This document shows positions 37,134 through 46,358 of a stretch of 64,000 bases of DNA, piece after piece. The stretch spans positions 62,001 to 126,000 of the forward strand of contig NZ_JACVEE010000002.1 in assembly GCF_015355755.1 (NCBI RefSeq), given 5' to 3'. A model generated the notes under the pieces. That model was not told where the DNA came from. It saw nothing but the letters and a program-made list of their open reading frames with translations, and did no database searches. This stretch comes from Nocardia sp. XZ_19_385 (GTDB lineage Bacteria > Actinomycetota > Actinomycetes > Mycobacteriales > Mycobacteriaceae). Numbering within the stretch: position 1 is the first letter of the stretch; each line of letters starts with the position of its first letter. The position numbers and the translations under genes are program-made.

Positions 37134-38369
37134 TCACACGGCATCTCTAGATAATGGACAGGACATACAGCGGGGACCGCCCCGCCCGGACCCGAGCTCC
37201 GATCCGGGGATCTGGAGCACCTCGATCCCGGCGTCGGCGAGCCGCACATTGGTCATTTCGTTGCGTTCGTAGGCGATGACGACGCCCGGCGCGACGGCGA
37301 GGGTGTTGTTGCCGTCGTCCCATTGCTCGCGTTCGGCGGTGACGCCGTCGAGCCCGGTGTCGATGACCCGCAGCTTCCCGATGCCCATCGCCTCCGCGGC
37401 CGCGGGCAGGAACGGGTCAGGCCCGCGCATACTCACCGCGCCGTCGTCTTCGCGATGAATGGTGAAGGCCTGCAAGGTGTCCCGCACCGCCGGATACATC
37501 ACCACGGCATCGGTGTCGACCATGGTGCAGACGGTGTCCAGGTGCATGGTGGCGCGGTTCTGCTCGATCGGCACCACCAGCACGGTGTGCGCGAGATCGT
37601 CGTCGAACAGGCTGCGCGCCAACGCTTCCGCGCCCGCCGGCGAGGTGCGTTCGCCGACGCCGACGGCCACCACGCCCGGGGCGAGCAGCAGCACGTCACC
37701 GCCTTCGATGGGGGCGGTGTGCGATTCGTAGGCCCGGCGCACACCCAGGAAGCGGGGGTGGAAGGCGTAGATGAGGTCGGTGAGCGAGGTTTCGCGCATC
37801 CGGGCGGGCAGCGCGAGCGAGGTGATCGCCACTCGCGGCCCGACCCAGAACGAGGAGTCCCGGGTGAACAGCAGGTTCGGGAGCGGGCTGATGACGAAGT
37901 CGCCGCCGTGGTGCATCCGGCGGACCAGCGAGGCGGCGTCCGGGCCGAAGGGTAGCTCGTCGAAGGTCATGCCCGCCATCAGCAGGTCGGCCAGATCCTT
38001 GGCCGGGACTCCGCGCAGGTAGGCCGCGAGCTCGTCGGCGAGCTGGTGGCCGAGCTTGCGGGCGTCTACGGCCGAGGAGATGCCCTGGATCCGCGCCGCG
38101 CCGCTGACCTCGAGGGTTTCGGCGAGCAGATCCGACAGCAGCAACACCTCGACCCCACGGTCACGCAACACTCCAGCGAACGTGTCGTGTTCCTGCTGCG
38201 CGCGCTCCACCCAGGGGATGCCGTCGAACAGCAGTTGGTCGTTGTTGCGTGGTGTCAACCGCCGCAGTTCGTCGCCCGGCCGATGCAGCAGCACCGTGCG
38301 CAAGGTTCCGACCTCGGAGGTCACGCCGAGCCGAGATTCGGCTCCGCGGGGTTGTGCGTCTGCTCCCAT
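37134..38369 (-). CDS. arcA: Arginine deiminase
   Basis: Converts arginine to citrulline and ammonia. 411 residues. [15 protein letters not shown] opens the fold, [11 protein letters not shown] holds the substrate-binding and catalytic Asp, [23 protein letters not shown] is the core G-D block, and [12 protein letters not shown] at the C-terminus carries the nucleophile (Cys401). No ornithine carbamoyltransferase or carbamate kinase is nearby, so this is not a complete ADI operon. The gntR gene follows after 7 bp. Orthologue position matches Rv1001. Confidence 0.95.
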   Translation of the reverse strand: MGADAQPRGAESRLGVTSEVGTLRTVLLHRPGDELRRLTPRNNDQLLFDGIPWVERAQQEHDTFAGVLRDRGVEVLLLSDLLAETLEVSGAARIQGISSAVDARKLGHQLADELAAYLRGVPAKDLADLLMAGMTFDELPFGPDAASLVRRMHHGGDFVISPLPNLLFTRDSSFWVGPRVAITSLALPARMRETSLTDLIYAFHPRFLGVRRAYESHTAPIEGGDVLLLAPGVVAVGVGERTSPAGAEALARSLFDDDLAHTVLVVPIEQNRATMHLDTVCTMVDTDAVVMYPAVRDTLQAFTIHREDDGAVSMRGPDPFLPAAAEAMGIGKLRVIDTGLDGVTAEREQWDDGNNTLAVAPGVVIAYERNEMTNVRLADAGIEVLQIPGSELGSGRGGPRCMSCPLSRDAV

Positions 38370-38464
38370 GGTCCGACCGTAGTTCGCCGGAGGCCGCTGA
38401 GCACGGAATTCGCGCGGATGTCGTGCGGTTCACGGCGGCTCCGCCGATTCCGGCCCCAGCCCAC

Positions 38465-38487
38465 CCTAACCTGAAGTATTGTTTAGG
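38465..38487. promoter_or_regulatory. Candidate SoxR (MerR-type) operator
   Basis: CCTAA (38465-38469) and TTAGG (38483-38487) flank a 13-bp centre with partial inner symmetry, 17 bp before the soxR ATG. MerR-type boxes of this shape normally sit in a promoter with an over-long spacer. Symmetry is imperfect. Confidence 0.45.
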
Positions 38488-38504
38488 TGAATGGAGGAGC
38501 GTGC

Positions 38505-39023
38505 ATGACGACAGCCGATTGGCGAACAAAGGAGCTGACCCCCGGGCAGCTGTCCGAGCGTAGCGGAGTCGCGGTATCCGCGTTGCACTTCTATGAACGC
38601 GAGGGCCTGATCACCAGCCGCCGGACCAGCGGCAACCAGCGCCGCTACGCGCGAGAAACGTTGCGGCGCGTTGCCTTCATCCGCATCTCGCAGCGAGTCG
38701 GCATACCGCTCAGCGAAATTCGCGCAGCCCTGGACAAACTCCCCGAAGGCCGCACCCCCACCCGCCGCGACTGGGAGACGCTGTCCACCACTTGGCGCAG
38801 CGACCTCGACGACCGCATCACGCAGCTGACTCGCTTGCGCGACAACCTGACCGGCTGCATCGGCTGCGGTTGCTTGTCGCTGGGCAGCTGCAAACTGGTG
38901 AACGAACGCGATCAGCTCGGCGCGCAGGGACCGGGCGCCGTCGTCCTCGACACCCACATCAATTGCCCGCCCGGGAAACCCGCCGTCAACTGCCAGCCCG
39001 GGACGCAGCCAGCAACCGGCTGA
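38505..39023 (+). CDS. soxR: Redox-sensitive transcriptional activator SoxR
   Basis: MerR-family [2Fe-2S] sensor of redox-cycling compounds. 172 residues. The HTH (LTPGQLSERSGVAVSALHFYEREGL, 11-35) is followed by a dimerisation helix and the cluster motif C-x2-C-x-C-x5-C at C118, C121, C123 and C129, almost the same positions as E. coli SoxR. The tail is a further CPPGK/NCQPGT Cys/Pro-rich stretch. GGAGG lies 7 nt before the ATG. No soxS; as in other actinobacteria it probably controls oxidoreductases directly. The 3' end overlaps the convergent SDR gene by 38 bp. Confidence 0.93.
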   Translation: MTTADWRTKELTPGQLSERSGVAVSALHFYEREGLITSRRTSGNQRRYARETLRRVAFIRISQRVGIPLSEIRAALDKLPEGRTPTRRDWETLSTTWRSDLDDRITQLTRLRDNLTGCIGCGCLSLGSCKLVNERDQLGAQGPGAVVLDTHINCPPGKPAVNCQPGTQPATG

Positions 39024-39870
39024 ACCGCGCGCTCATCCGGCGGATCACGAATTCGTATGGGAGCGCGAATTTCCGGGCCCACCAGTAGCCGAAGCGGATA
39101 TCCGGCGAGGTGTAGACGATGAACCGATTGCGTTCGATGCCTTTGAGAATCGCCTGCGCCACCCGCTCCGGTTCCACCGCGTGCTTGGTGAATTCCTTTG
39201 TGAGCCGGGCGACTCGGGGCTCGTCCTTGTCGATGCCGACCAGTTCGAAGGTGCGCACCAGCGGCGTGTTCACGGCCCCCGGCGCCACCAGGTGCACCGA
39301 AATCCCGTGCGGCTCCAGGTCGAATCGGAGCACCTCGGAAACACCGCGGATCCCGAACTTGCCTGCGCTGTAGGCCGCGTGCCACGGCAACGCGATCAAC
39401 CCCGCCGCCGACGACACGTTCACCAGCGCGCCACCCTTACCCGCCCGCACCATCTCCGGAATGAAGCTCTCGATCACGTGAATCGGCCCCATCAGATTCA
39501 CCTCGACCATCCGCCGCCAATGCTGATGCTCCAGATTCTCCACAGTCCCCCAAATGGAATGACCGGCGACATTCATGACGATATCGAGACTGCCCGGCCC
39601 GGAATGCACCTCGTCGGCAAACGCTTTCACAGCCTCGTAATCGGTGATATCCATTGCGCGACTGGCCAATACCACCCCACCCGCACCCCGAATCAACGCA
39701 ACGGTCTCCTCCAGCCCCACCCCATTGATATCGGTGAGCACCAACTCGGCCCCCGCCTCAGCAGCGGCCACCGCGGTCGCCCGCCCGATCCCACTCGCCG
39801 CCCCGGTCACCAAAGTCTTCGCCCCCCGCACCCCGGTCCGCCCACCCCGCCGCTGCCCCAACCCGCGCAC
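38986..39870 (-). CDS. SDR family oxidoreductase
   Basis: 294-residue classical SDR with an extended C-terminus. TGAASGIGRA (about 22-31) binds cofactor, NVAG replaces NNAG, VSSAAG gives the catalytic Ser and YSAGKFGIRG the Y-x3-K. The C-terminal extension (RFGYWWARKFALPYEFVIRRMS) is hydrophobic and basic, suggesting membrane contact. GTG at 39870 has GGAG 6 nt upstream; a stop precedes it in frame. Many mycobacterial homologues act on lipids, but the substrate is unknown. Confidence 0.88.
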   Translation of the reverse strand: MRGLGQRRGGRTGVRGAKTLVTGAASGIGRATAVAAAEAGAELVLTDINGVGLEETVALIRGAGGVVLASRAMDITDYEAVKAFADEVHSGPGSLDIVMNVAGHSIWGTVENLEHQHWRRMVEVNLMGPIHVIESFIPEMVRAGKGGALVNVSSAAGLIALPWHAAYSAGKFGIRGVSEVLRFDLEPHGISVHLVAPGAVNTPLVRTFELVGIDKDEPRVARLTKEFTKHAVEPERVAQAILKGIERNRFIVYTSPDIRFGYWWARKFALPYEFVIRRMSARFSRLLAASRAGS

Positions 39871-39975
39871 CGCGACTCCATTCTCATAGCCGTTTCACTT
39901 TCCCCGGAGGCTACTGCCCCACACCTCCCCCAACGCCGAATTCCCCACCAGCCACACCCCCCAATATTGGGGTCG

Positions 39976-41103
39976 CTACCGCCCCAGGACCGCGAGCATG
40001 CCGTTGACGGCGCGGGGCCAGGTGAATTGTTCTGCTCTGGTGCGGGCGGCTTTTCGGCGTTGGGCGGGTGGGAGGGCCAGGACTTCGGTGACGGCGTGGG
40101 CGAAAGCTGAGGGGTCGTCGGCGGCGACGGCGCCGCAGGCGGGGGTGACGATGTCGGCGAGGGCGGAGGAGCGGCTGGCTATGACCGGGGTGCCGGCGGC
40201 GAGGGCTTCGAGGGCGGCGAGGCCGAAGGTTTCGTGGGGGCCGGGGGCGAGGGAGATGTCGGCGGTGGCGAGGAGTTTCGCGACCATGGAGCGGTCGGTG
40301 ATGAAGCCGGTGAAGTGGATGGCGGGGAGGCCGCAGGTGAGGGTGGGGATCGAGCGGGCGCGGCGCTCCAGGGCTTCGCGGCGGGGGCCGTCGCCGGCAA
40401 TGATCAGGCGGGCCTCGGAGCCGGACCTGCGGAGTTCGCTGATGGCCTCGATGCTGCGGTCCACCCGTTTCTCCACTGAGAGGCGGCCGCAGTGCACCAG
40501 CAGGGGGTGCCCGGGGACGCCGAGGTCGGCGCGTAGTCGGCGGTCGCGGCGGTGCGGGTTGAACAGCTCCAGGTCCACCCCGAGCGGGACCAGTTCGACG
40601 TTGGGCGCGCCGATACGTTCGAATTCGGCGCGGGCGAAATCGGTTGTGCACACCACGATTTCGTAGTCGTCGGCGGTCCGGCGGTTGGCCAGGTCGGCGA
40701 GACGGCGGGCGGCGGAGCGGGGCATGATCTGACCGAGCAGGCGGTCGAGGCGCTCATGCGAGATCATCACGCCGGTCACGTCACGCTTGCGTGCCCAGCG
40801 GCCGAAGCCACGCAGCGTCAGGCGGTCCGAGACTTCCAGGACGTCCGGCCGGAGCCCGGACAGCACGTCCGCGACCCGGCGTGGATCAGCGGCGCGATAG
40901 CCCCCGGTCCAGGGAATCGGCAAGGCGGGCAAGGTAATCCGCAGAACCCCGCTCGGCAGGATCTCCTCGGTGCGACGCGAGCCGGGGACGATCAGCACCA
41001 CCTCGTGACCAGCCGCGGTATAGCCCTCGCCGAGATGATGCAGTGCGGTGCGCAGTCCGCCCGAGCGTGGTCCGTAGAAGTTCGCCAGCTGCACTATGCG
41101 CAC
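39976..41103 (-). CDS. GT4 family glycosyltransferase
   Basis: GT-B fold retaining glycosyltransferase, about 375 residues. VRIVQLANFYGPRSGGLRTALHHLGEGY is the acceptor-domain opening with the GG loop, VHCGRLSVEKRVD (K/R donor-phosphate contacts) starts the donor domain, and APGPHETFGLAALEALAAG contains the E-x7-E motif. Donor and acceptor unknown; related actinobacterial enzymes mannosylate or glycosylate envelope lipids. Start uncertain: GTG at 41103 fits the family, with an in-frame TTG at 41118 possible. Confidence 0.87.
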   Translation of the reverse strand: MRIVQLANFYGPRSGGLRTALHHLGEGYTAAGHEVVLIVPGSRRTEEILPSGVLRITLPALPIPWTGGYRAADPRRVADVLSGLRPDVLEVSDRLTLRGFGRWARKRDVTGVMISHERLDRLLGQIMPRSAARRLADLANRRTADDYEIVVCTTDFARAEFERIGAPNVELVPLGVDLELFNPHRRDRRLRADLGVPGHPLLVHCGRLSVEKRVDRSIEAISELRRSGSEARLIIAGDGPRREALERRARSIPTLTCGLPAIHFTGFITDRSMVAKLLATADISLAPGPHETFGLAALEALAAGTPVIASRSSALADIVTPACGAVAADDPSAFAHAVTEVLALPPAQRRKAARTRAEQFTWPRAVNGMLAVLGR

Positions 41104-41224
41104 TCCACGATCGTTCAACGGATGTGGGGTTCGCGGGGGCTGTACCGCGCAACGGAGAGTGAACAGGAGAAAAAGAGCCGTTCGCAATGGTCCGGGCTCG
41201 GTGGTTGAAGCTGCCGAGCTGGGG

Positions 41225-43090
41225 TCAGCGGACGGTGCCGCGCCCGGCCCGCGGGAGTTCCAGGTCCAGCGGGATCCGGCCGATCGCGAGATGCTCTTCG
41301 ACTTCGTCGGCAGGCATGGGACGGGCGATCAGGAAGCCTTGCGCGCGATAGCAACCCAGGCCGACCAGTGTTCGGGCGGCAACGGCGGTTTCCACGCCCT
41401 CGCCGACGACGCCGAGACCGAAGGAACCGGCCAGGCCGATAATCGATTTCACGATGGCGAGATCGTCGGTGCTGGCGCCGAGGCGCTGGACGAAGCCGCG
41501 GTCGATCTTCACCGCGTCCACCGGCAGCGCTTTCAGGTGCGACAGCGAGCTGTACCCGGTGCCGAAGTCGTCGATCGCGATCTGCACGCCCATGCGCTTG
41601 AGGCCGCGCAGCGTGACCTGGGTGCGGGCGAGGTCTTGCACCACAACGTGTTCGGTGATTTCCAGGCAGACCGAACTGCCGTCGATGCCGAACAGGCGCA
41701 GGATGTCTTCGATGCGCTCGACGAAATCCAGGCTGACCAGCTGGACCGGAGAAACGTTGATGCGCATGACGACATTGGAGGCGAGACCGCGTCTGCGCCA
41801 TTCCGCGAACTGCGCGCACGCCGAGCGAATCACCCAGCGGCCCAGTTCCCCAGCGAGATTCGTGGCTTCGGCGACGGTGACGAAGGCGGCGGGCGGAAGC
41901 AGGCCGCGGGTCGGGTGCATCCATCGGACCAGCGCTTCCAGCGCCACGATCCGCCCGGTCCGCAGGTCGACCTCGGGCTGGTAGTGCAGCAGCAGGGACC
42001 CGTCGGAGACCGCGCCCCGCAGGTTCAACTCCACGTCGTCCTGCAGTTCGAACTGGGCGCGCATGGCGTCGGTGAACACCGCGACCCCGTTGCCCCCACC
42101 GGATTTCGCGGACAGGAGGGCATGGTCGGCACGGCGCAGCACATCCGCGACGGTGGTCTCGCCGGGAATCCCCACGGCCACACCGACGCTCGCGCCGCGG
42201 CTGACGGACTCGCCGCCGACGGTCACCCGCCGCCCGATCAACTGCTGAATCCGCGTCGCCTCCAGCTCGGCGGCGACGGCGTCCATCGGTTTCGCGGGCA
42301 CGATGACGAACTCGTCGCCGCCCAGCCGGGCGATCATGTCCTGCCCGTCGAGGTTCTCGCGCAGCCGCGAGGACAGGGTGCGAATGAAATTGTCCCCGGC
42401 GGTGTGGCCGAGGAAGTCGTTCAACGCCTTCAACCGGTCCAGGTCCAGGAACAGCGCCGCCACCGGCCCGGGCGCGCCGGACCGCAGGCGCTCCTCCATG
42501 TGCTCGAGCAGCGCCCGCCGGTTCGCCAGCCCGGTCAGATCGTCGTGCAGCGCGATGTAGCGCAACCGTTCCTCGGCCACCACCCGCGCCTGCACCTGCG
42601 CGAACAGCGCGGCAATCGCCTTGAGCACGTTGAGTTCTCGCGTGCTCCAGTCCCGGTCGCCCTGTTTGATGAAGCCGAGCACGCCGGTGGATTCACCGCG
42701 CGAGATCAGCGGCACGGCGGCCATCGCGACGGTCGGAATTCCGGAGGAGCGCCGGATCGTCTCCTGATAGTCGGCGCTGTGCACGTCGGGGCGCACGATG
42801 ATCGGCTCGACGGCGTGCTCGAGTTCGCGGAACACCGAGTCGGCGTTCTCGAAGAAGACGACCTTCAGCGGGTCGGGGTCGGGAACCTCGGCGCGGTGCG
42901 GCCATTCCGCGATCAGCACGGTGGCCCGGCGCTGCCGTTCGGTATGACGCAGATAGCTGAAGTCGACGTCGAAATGCTCGACCAGTTTGGCCAGCACGCG
43001 TTCGCTCGCCGCCACCATGGTCGTGGCGTCGACGCCCATCAACTCGGCGGCGACTTCGGTCACCAACGAGTCGAGCGTTCGGCGAGGCAC
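41225..43090 (-). CDS. GAF-GGDEF-EAL cyclic-di-GMP turnover protein (Rv1354c-like)
   Basis: Bifunctional diguanylate cyclase/phosphodiesterase, 621 residues, near the length of Rv1354c. N-terminal GAF sensor (about 25-170), GGDEF domain with intact RLGGDEF (257-261), and EAL domain with EALVRW (385-390), RINVSP, LEITEH, DDFGTGYSS and KIDRGFV, so both active sites look complete. The RxxD inhibitory site is not present (DGQD precedes the motif). GTG start, GGAGACAGG upstream. It lies 16 bp after the ThiF/nitroreductase gene, the same order as Rv1355c-Rv1354c. Confidence 0.93.
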   Translation of the reverse strand: MPRRTLDSLVTEVAAELMGVDATTMVAASERVLAKLVEHFDVDFSYLRHTERQRRATVLIAEWPHRAEVPDPDPLKVVFFENADSVFRELEHAVEPIIVRPDVHSADYQETIRRSSGIPTVAMAAVPLISRGESTGVLGFIKQGDRDWSTRELNVLKAIAALFAQVQARVVAEERLRYIALHDDLTGLANRRALLEHMEERLRSGAPGPVAALFLDLDRLKALNDFLGHTAGDNFIRTLSSRLRENLDGQDMIARLGGDEFVIVPAKPMDAVAAELEATRIQQLIGRRVTVGGESVSRGASVGVAVGIPGETTVADVLRRADHALLSAKSGGGNGVAVFTDAMRAQFELQDDVELNLRGAVSDGSLLLHYQPEVDLRTGRIVALEALVRWMHPTRGLLPPAAFVTVAEATNLAGELGRWVIRSACAQFAEWRRRGLASNVVMRINVSPVQLVSLDFVERIEDILRLFGIDGSSVCLEITEHVVVQDLARTQVTLRGLKRMGVQIAIDDFGTGYSSLSHLKALPVDAVKIDRGFVQRLGASTDDLAIVKSIIGLAGSFGLGVVGEGVETAVAARTLVGLGCYRAQGFLIARPMPADEVEEHLAIGRIPLDLELPRAGRGTVR

Positions 43091-43106
43091 CCTGTCTCCG
43101 ATCGTG

Positions 43107-45272
43107 CTAGCTGCGGTCGCCCGCGCCCGAGGCTTCCGGTCCCCGCCGGAGGCCCGCCCCGAAGGGGAGCCGCCTGCTGCGGACCGTGGCTGCTGCCGCG
43201 TAGCTCAGGCGAAGCACCAATGCCATGATCTCATGCTCAGGCACTCCCAGCAGGTCCAGGAAACGGCCCTGAAGTGAAGTCAGTGTATCCGCGAAATCGG
43301 GGGAAATCGCGATCAACTCCGCATGCTGCCGTGCGTAGAGGAACACCGGCGAGACAGGTTGCACGGCGAGGCCCCGGCGTTCGGCCTCGAACCAGACCCG
43401 CTGGGCGGCCGCACCGGCCCGTGCGTAGTCGGTGAGGCCGGGTGTGTGCTCGGGGCAGGGCAGGGTCACCGCGAGCACCGCGGAGCTGGAGACCACCCGG
43501 TCCCGGGTGTATTCGCCGAGGGCGGTGCCCGCCGACCATTCGCGCAGTCGCGCCATCACGTCCGAGCGCCGGGCCATCCGCATCTTGGCCTGTTCGACGG
43601 GGGTGAGTTCGAGGCTGCGGACGTCTATGCCGGTAAGCGGATCTTCGCCCGGCCAGCGCAGTTCGGCGAACAGTTCCTCGTGCAGGCGCGGGGTGAGATA
43701 GCGGATGCGGTCGGAGTTGCCGAGCAGATCGGCGGCCAGGTCGATATCGGCGCGGCCGGTGACGTGGCGGACGGTCCCGCCCTCGGCGGCGGCAGCCGCG
43801 GCCAGGCTCGCAAGCACCTGATCGGAGATTGCCGCACCGTTGCCCAGGCGCCGGTTCGTCGCCCGGGAGAGGGCGGCTGGGTAGTCGCGGGCCAGCAGGG
43901 CATCGTCGCCGGAGCCGAACTCGAGCAGTGCCGTAAGTGCGCTGGCATCGTCTTCGAGGATTCGGTGCGGTCCCAGCATGCCGTGCGCGGCGGCCGCGGC
44001 GCGAGCATTGTGCAGGGCGGCGCCGATCGCGACGGCGCTGCCGCGATAGCCGATATCCAGGGCCGACGAGCGGGTTCGCACCAGATCCATCCGGAGTCCG
44101 GCGTCGTCGTCACGCAGCACCCACGGCTGGGTATTGCCGCCGGACGGGGCGCGTTGCGCGCATTCCAGCACCCGCGCGACCGGCGTGGCCGCCGTGGCGT
44201 CCGGGACCGGCCCGCCGCCGTCGAGCGCCGTCTCCTCGACCGGTTCCGGCTCGGCCAGCGCGTCCAGCCCGTGCTCCAGATCGACGCGCACGCGGCCGGA
44301 GGAAAGCTTGAGCCCCAACCCGATTCGCCGTACCGCCGCCGCCACGATGGCCGCGCCCAACTGCACTTCGCTGCCGAGCTGCGGCCAGGTGGTGACGGTT
44401 TCGTCGATCTCGACCAGGCTCGCCGCCATCCGCGCGGACAACTCGCCGGGATCGAGGATCCGCATGACGTGCGGCGCCTTGTCCTTGGTGGTCAGGCCGC
44501 GCAGATCCGCGCCGGTGGTCGCCCCGAGCAGGCCGTGGAACGGGAGCCGTCCGGGTTCCAGGTCGTAGCGCTCGACATCGAAGAGGCCGCGGTCGCTGGT
44601 CTCCATGAGCAACGGGATGCGGTGCCGGCGCGCGCCTTCGCGGACCGCGAATTTGATGTCGAGGGAATCGCATTCCTCGATGACGATGGACAGCCCGGTG
44701 AGGAATTCGTCCACCGAGTCCTCGGTGACGCCGGAGGTGCGGACCTCCACCGGCAGGTACGGATCGAGTTCGGCGATGCGGCGCGCGGTCACGATCGATT
44801 TGTTGACGCCGATGTCGAAGATGTTGCCCGGCACCCGATTCAGGTTGGACAGTTCGATCTCGTCGAAATCGGCCAGTCGCAGCATGCCGCAGGCGCCTTC
44901 GAGGGCGATGGTGTAGGCGCAGGCATGGCCGACGCTCTGCCCGACGACGCCGATCCGCTGCTCGCTCAGCCGCTGCTGTTCCTCGCGGGTGAGCTTGTTG
45001 CGGTTGCGGTCGAGGCGGATGGCGCGGTAGGACACCTCGTCGAGCAGGCCGACCACCGTGCGCCGCCACGGGTAGTACACCCAGCGGTCCGAGGGCTCCT
45101 CGGCGACCGGGTTCGTGATCTTGCCGAGTTCCACGCGCAGCACATCACGCAGATCGAGAATGCGGATCCGGGGCGACTTGCGCAGCTGCGCGAGCATCGG
45201 TGCATCGTGGGGTGCCGACTCGTCGAGGGTCAGCGGCCGATAGTCCACACCGGGACCAGGGTCACCGTTCAT
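43107..45272 (-). CDS. ThiF/E1-like and nitroreductase-like fusion (Rv1355c/MoeY-like)
   Basis: About 721 residues, close to Rv1355c. The first part is an E1/ThiF adenylyltransferase-like Rossmann domain: IGVVGQSVGHACAYTIALEG (ATP loop), LADFDEIELSNLNRVPG, then ECDSLDIKFAVREGARRH. From about 365 on, APSGGNTQPW opens a nitroreductase-like FMN domain. The E1 catalytic cysteine and zinc CxxC motifs are not obvious, so ubiquitin-like activation is doubtful. An upstream ATG at 45341 would add 23 residues; the ATG at 45272 is preferred by family length. Operon with the GGDEF-EAL gene. Real function unknown; the MoeY name implies molybdopterin, but there is no other cofactor gene here. Confidence 0.82.
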   Translation of the reverse strand: MNGDPGPGVDYRPLTLDESAPHDAPMLAQLRKSPRIRILDLRDVLRVELGKITNPVAEEPSDRWVYYPWRRTVVGLLDEVSYRAIRLDRNRNKLTREEQQRLSEQRIGVVGQSVGHACAYTIALEGACGMLRLADFDEIELSNLNRVPGNIFDIGVNKSIVTARRIAELDPYLPVEVRTSGVTEDSVDEFLTGLSIVIEECDSLDIKFAVREGARRHRIPLLMETSDRGLFDVERYDLEPGRLPFHGLLGATTGADLRGLTTKDKAPHVMRILDPGELSARMAASLVEIDETVTTWPQLGSEVQLGAAIVAAAVRRIGLGLKLSSGRVRVDLEHGLDALAEPEPVEETALDGGGPVPDATAATPVARVLECAQRAPSGGNTQPWVLRDDDAGLRMDLVRTRSSALDIGYRGSAVAIGAALHNARAAAAAHGMLGPHRILEDDASALTALLEFGSGDDALLARDYPAALSRATNRRLGNGAAISDQVLASLAAAAAAEGGTVRHVTGRADIDLAADLLGNSDRIRYLTPRLHEELFAELRWPGEDPLTGIDVRSLELTPVEQAKMRMARRSDVMARLREWSAGTALGEYTRDRVVSSSAVLAVTLPCPEHTPGLTDYARAGAAAQRVWFEAERRGLAVQPVSPVFLYARQHAELIAISPDFADTLTSLQGRFLDLLGVPEHEIMALVLRLSYAAAATVRSRRLPFGAGLRRGPEASGAGDRS

Positions 45273-45483
45273 GCGTGCGCACGTCCTCCGATCCATGGCT
45301 GCCGAGGTCAGCACAAGTTTGCCTAGGGCAGTATCCGTCATACAACAGGAATTGACCAGGCGTCTGGCTAATCTTCCGAAAACTAATCGGGTGATCGGAA
45401 ATTCCCGCAGGTCAGACGATGATGAAGGAGCAAAGTGCGGAATTTAGCGACCAGTCGGTTCCGATTGGGTTAACTTTCCGCAA

Positions 45484-45918
45484 CTAGATCAGGATCGAGA
45501 TGAAAAGCTCGACCGACTGCGGGCCGCGCCAGATCTCGATCTCTTCCCGGTAGGCGCGGGTGATCTCGGCGGACGCCGTCGCGTCGTCGACCTGGGCCCA
45601 GACGTCTTCCACCGGATCGTGGTAATCGCCGTTCGGCTCGAACCGCGCGTAGACGCCCTTGGGCACCTGCACGAGCAGGTCGCCGACCGGAATCTCTTCC
45701 GGCGCACGGTATTCGAAGCTCACGATGGCGTTGTAGTTGCCTGCCGGATCCGGCACGTACACCGTGTACATCGGCTGCTTGTCGCCGGAACGTTCGCGCA
45801 GCCGGTCCTTGAGGAACTCGATCAGGTCGCTGTTGCTGACCTTGAAGCTGGGGCGCACCCGGGGCACCACCAGGCCGCCGTAGATCGCCGCGTTCCGCAC
45901 CGCGATGGTGTACGTCAT
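45484..45918 (-). CDS. GyrI-like small-molecule-binding domain protein, second of pair
   Basis: 144 residues with the GyrI-like/SHS2 effector-binding fold: YTVYVPDPAGNYNAIVSFEY, then VGDLLVQVPKGVYARFEPNGDYHDPVEDVWAQV and EEIEIWRGPQSVELFISI. No HTH, so a free-standing ligand binder. Shares with its upstream neighbour the xxVPKGxYARF / LPRGTYARF strand and the closing ELxI/LxI strand. It starts inside the last codons of that gene (ATGA, 4 bp). Ligand unknown. Confidence 0.82.
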   Translation of the reverse strand: MTYTIAVRNAAIYGGLVVPRVRPSFKVSNSDLIEFLKDRLRERSGDKQPMYTVYVPDPAGNYNAIVSFEYRAPEEIPVGDLLVQVPKGVYARFEPNGDYHDPVEDVWAQVDDATASAEITRAYREEIEIWRGPQSVELFISILI

Positions 45919-46358
45919 GATGCCTCGACCGCGAGGTAGAGCTCGATCTTGTACGCGTGCGGGTAGCACTCGAAATCGCCGGTGTAGGTGCGCCTGATTC
46001 GCTTGTGTTCCTCGGCGTAGGCGATCTGGGTCCACAGGTCGGTCATCACCTGGGGGAAGTTGCCGACCGAGGAGAAGCGGGCGTAGGTGCCGCGCGGCAG
46101 CCGGGCCACCAGGTGACCGCGGGTGACCTCGTCGAAGGAGCTGCACTGATACCCGACGATCTGGGTGTTGTAGGTGCCGAGCTCACCGGTGTAGTCGGTG
46201 AAGGCACTGGCGAGCGGACCGCCGAGATCCTGGTGCAGCACCGCTGCCCAGGCCGCTTCGAGATCATGGTCGCGCAGTTCTCCGAGCGCGCGCTTGGGGC
46301 TGCGGACCGGCAGACCGGCGACCCACGTCTCGTCCCGCTCGACGATTTCAAACTGCAT
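45915..46358 (-). CDS. GyrI-like small-molecule-binding domain protein, first of pair
   Basis: 147 residues. FEIVERDETWVAGLPVRSPKRAL is the usual first strand of AraC-effector/GyrI domains; TYNTQIVGYQCSSFDEV, HLVARLPRGTYARFSSVGNF and FECYPHAYKIELYLAV complete the fold. No DNA-binding domain. Translationally coupled to a paralogue, suggesting a heterodimer, since GyrI domains pack as two SHS2 modules. Promoter lies in the long upstream gap. Confidence 0.84.
   Translation of the reverse strand: MQFEIVERDETWVAGLPVRSPKRALGELRDHDLEAAWAAVLHQDLGGPLASAFTDYTGELGTYNTQIVGYQCSSFDEVTRGHLVARLPRGTYARFSSVGNFPQVMTDLWTQIAYAEEHKRIRRTYTGDFECYPHAYKIELYLAVEAS

Noticed and set aside
41096..43228. 710-codon open frame opposite the GGDEF-EAL gene
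   Set aside because: Antisense shadow of intact GGDEF and EAL motifs; composition is Arg/Gly/Asp-rich without conserved features.
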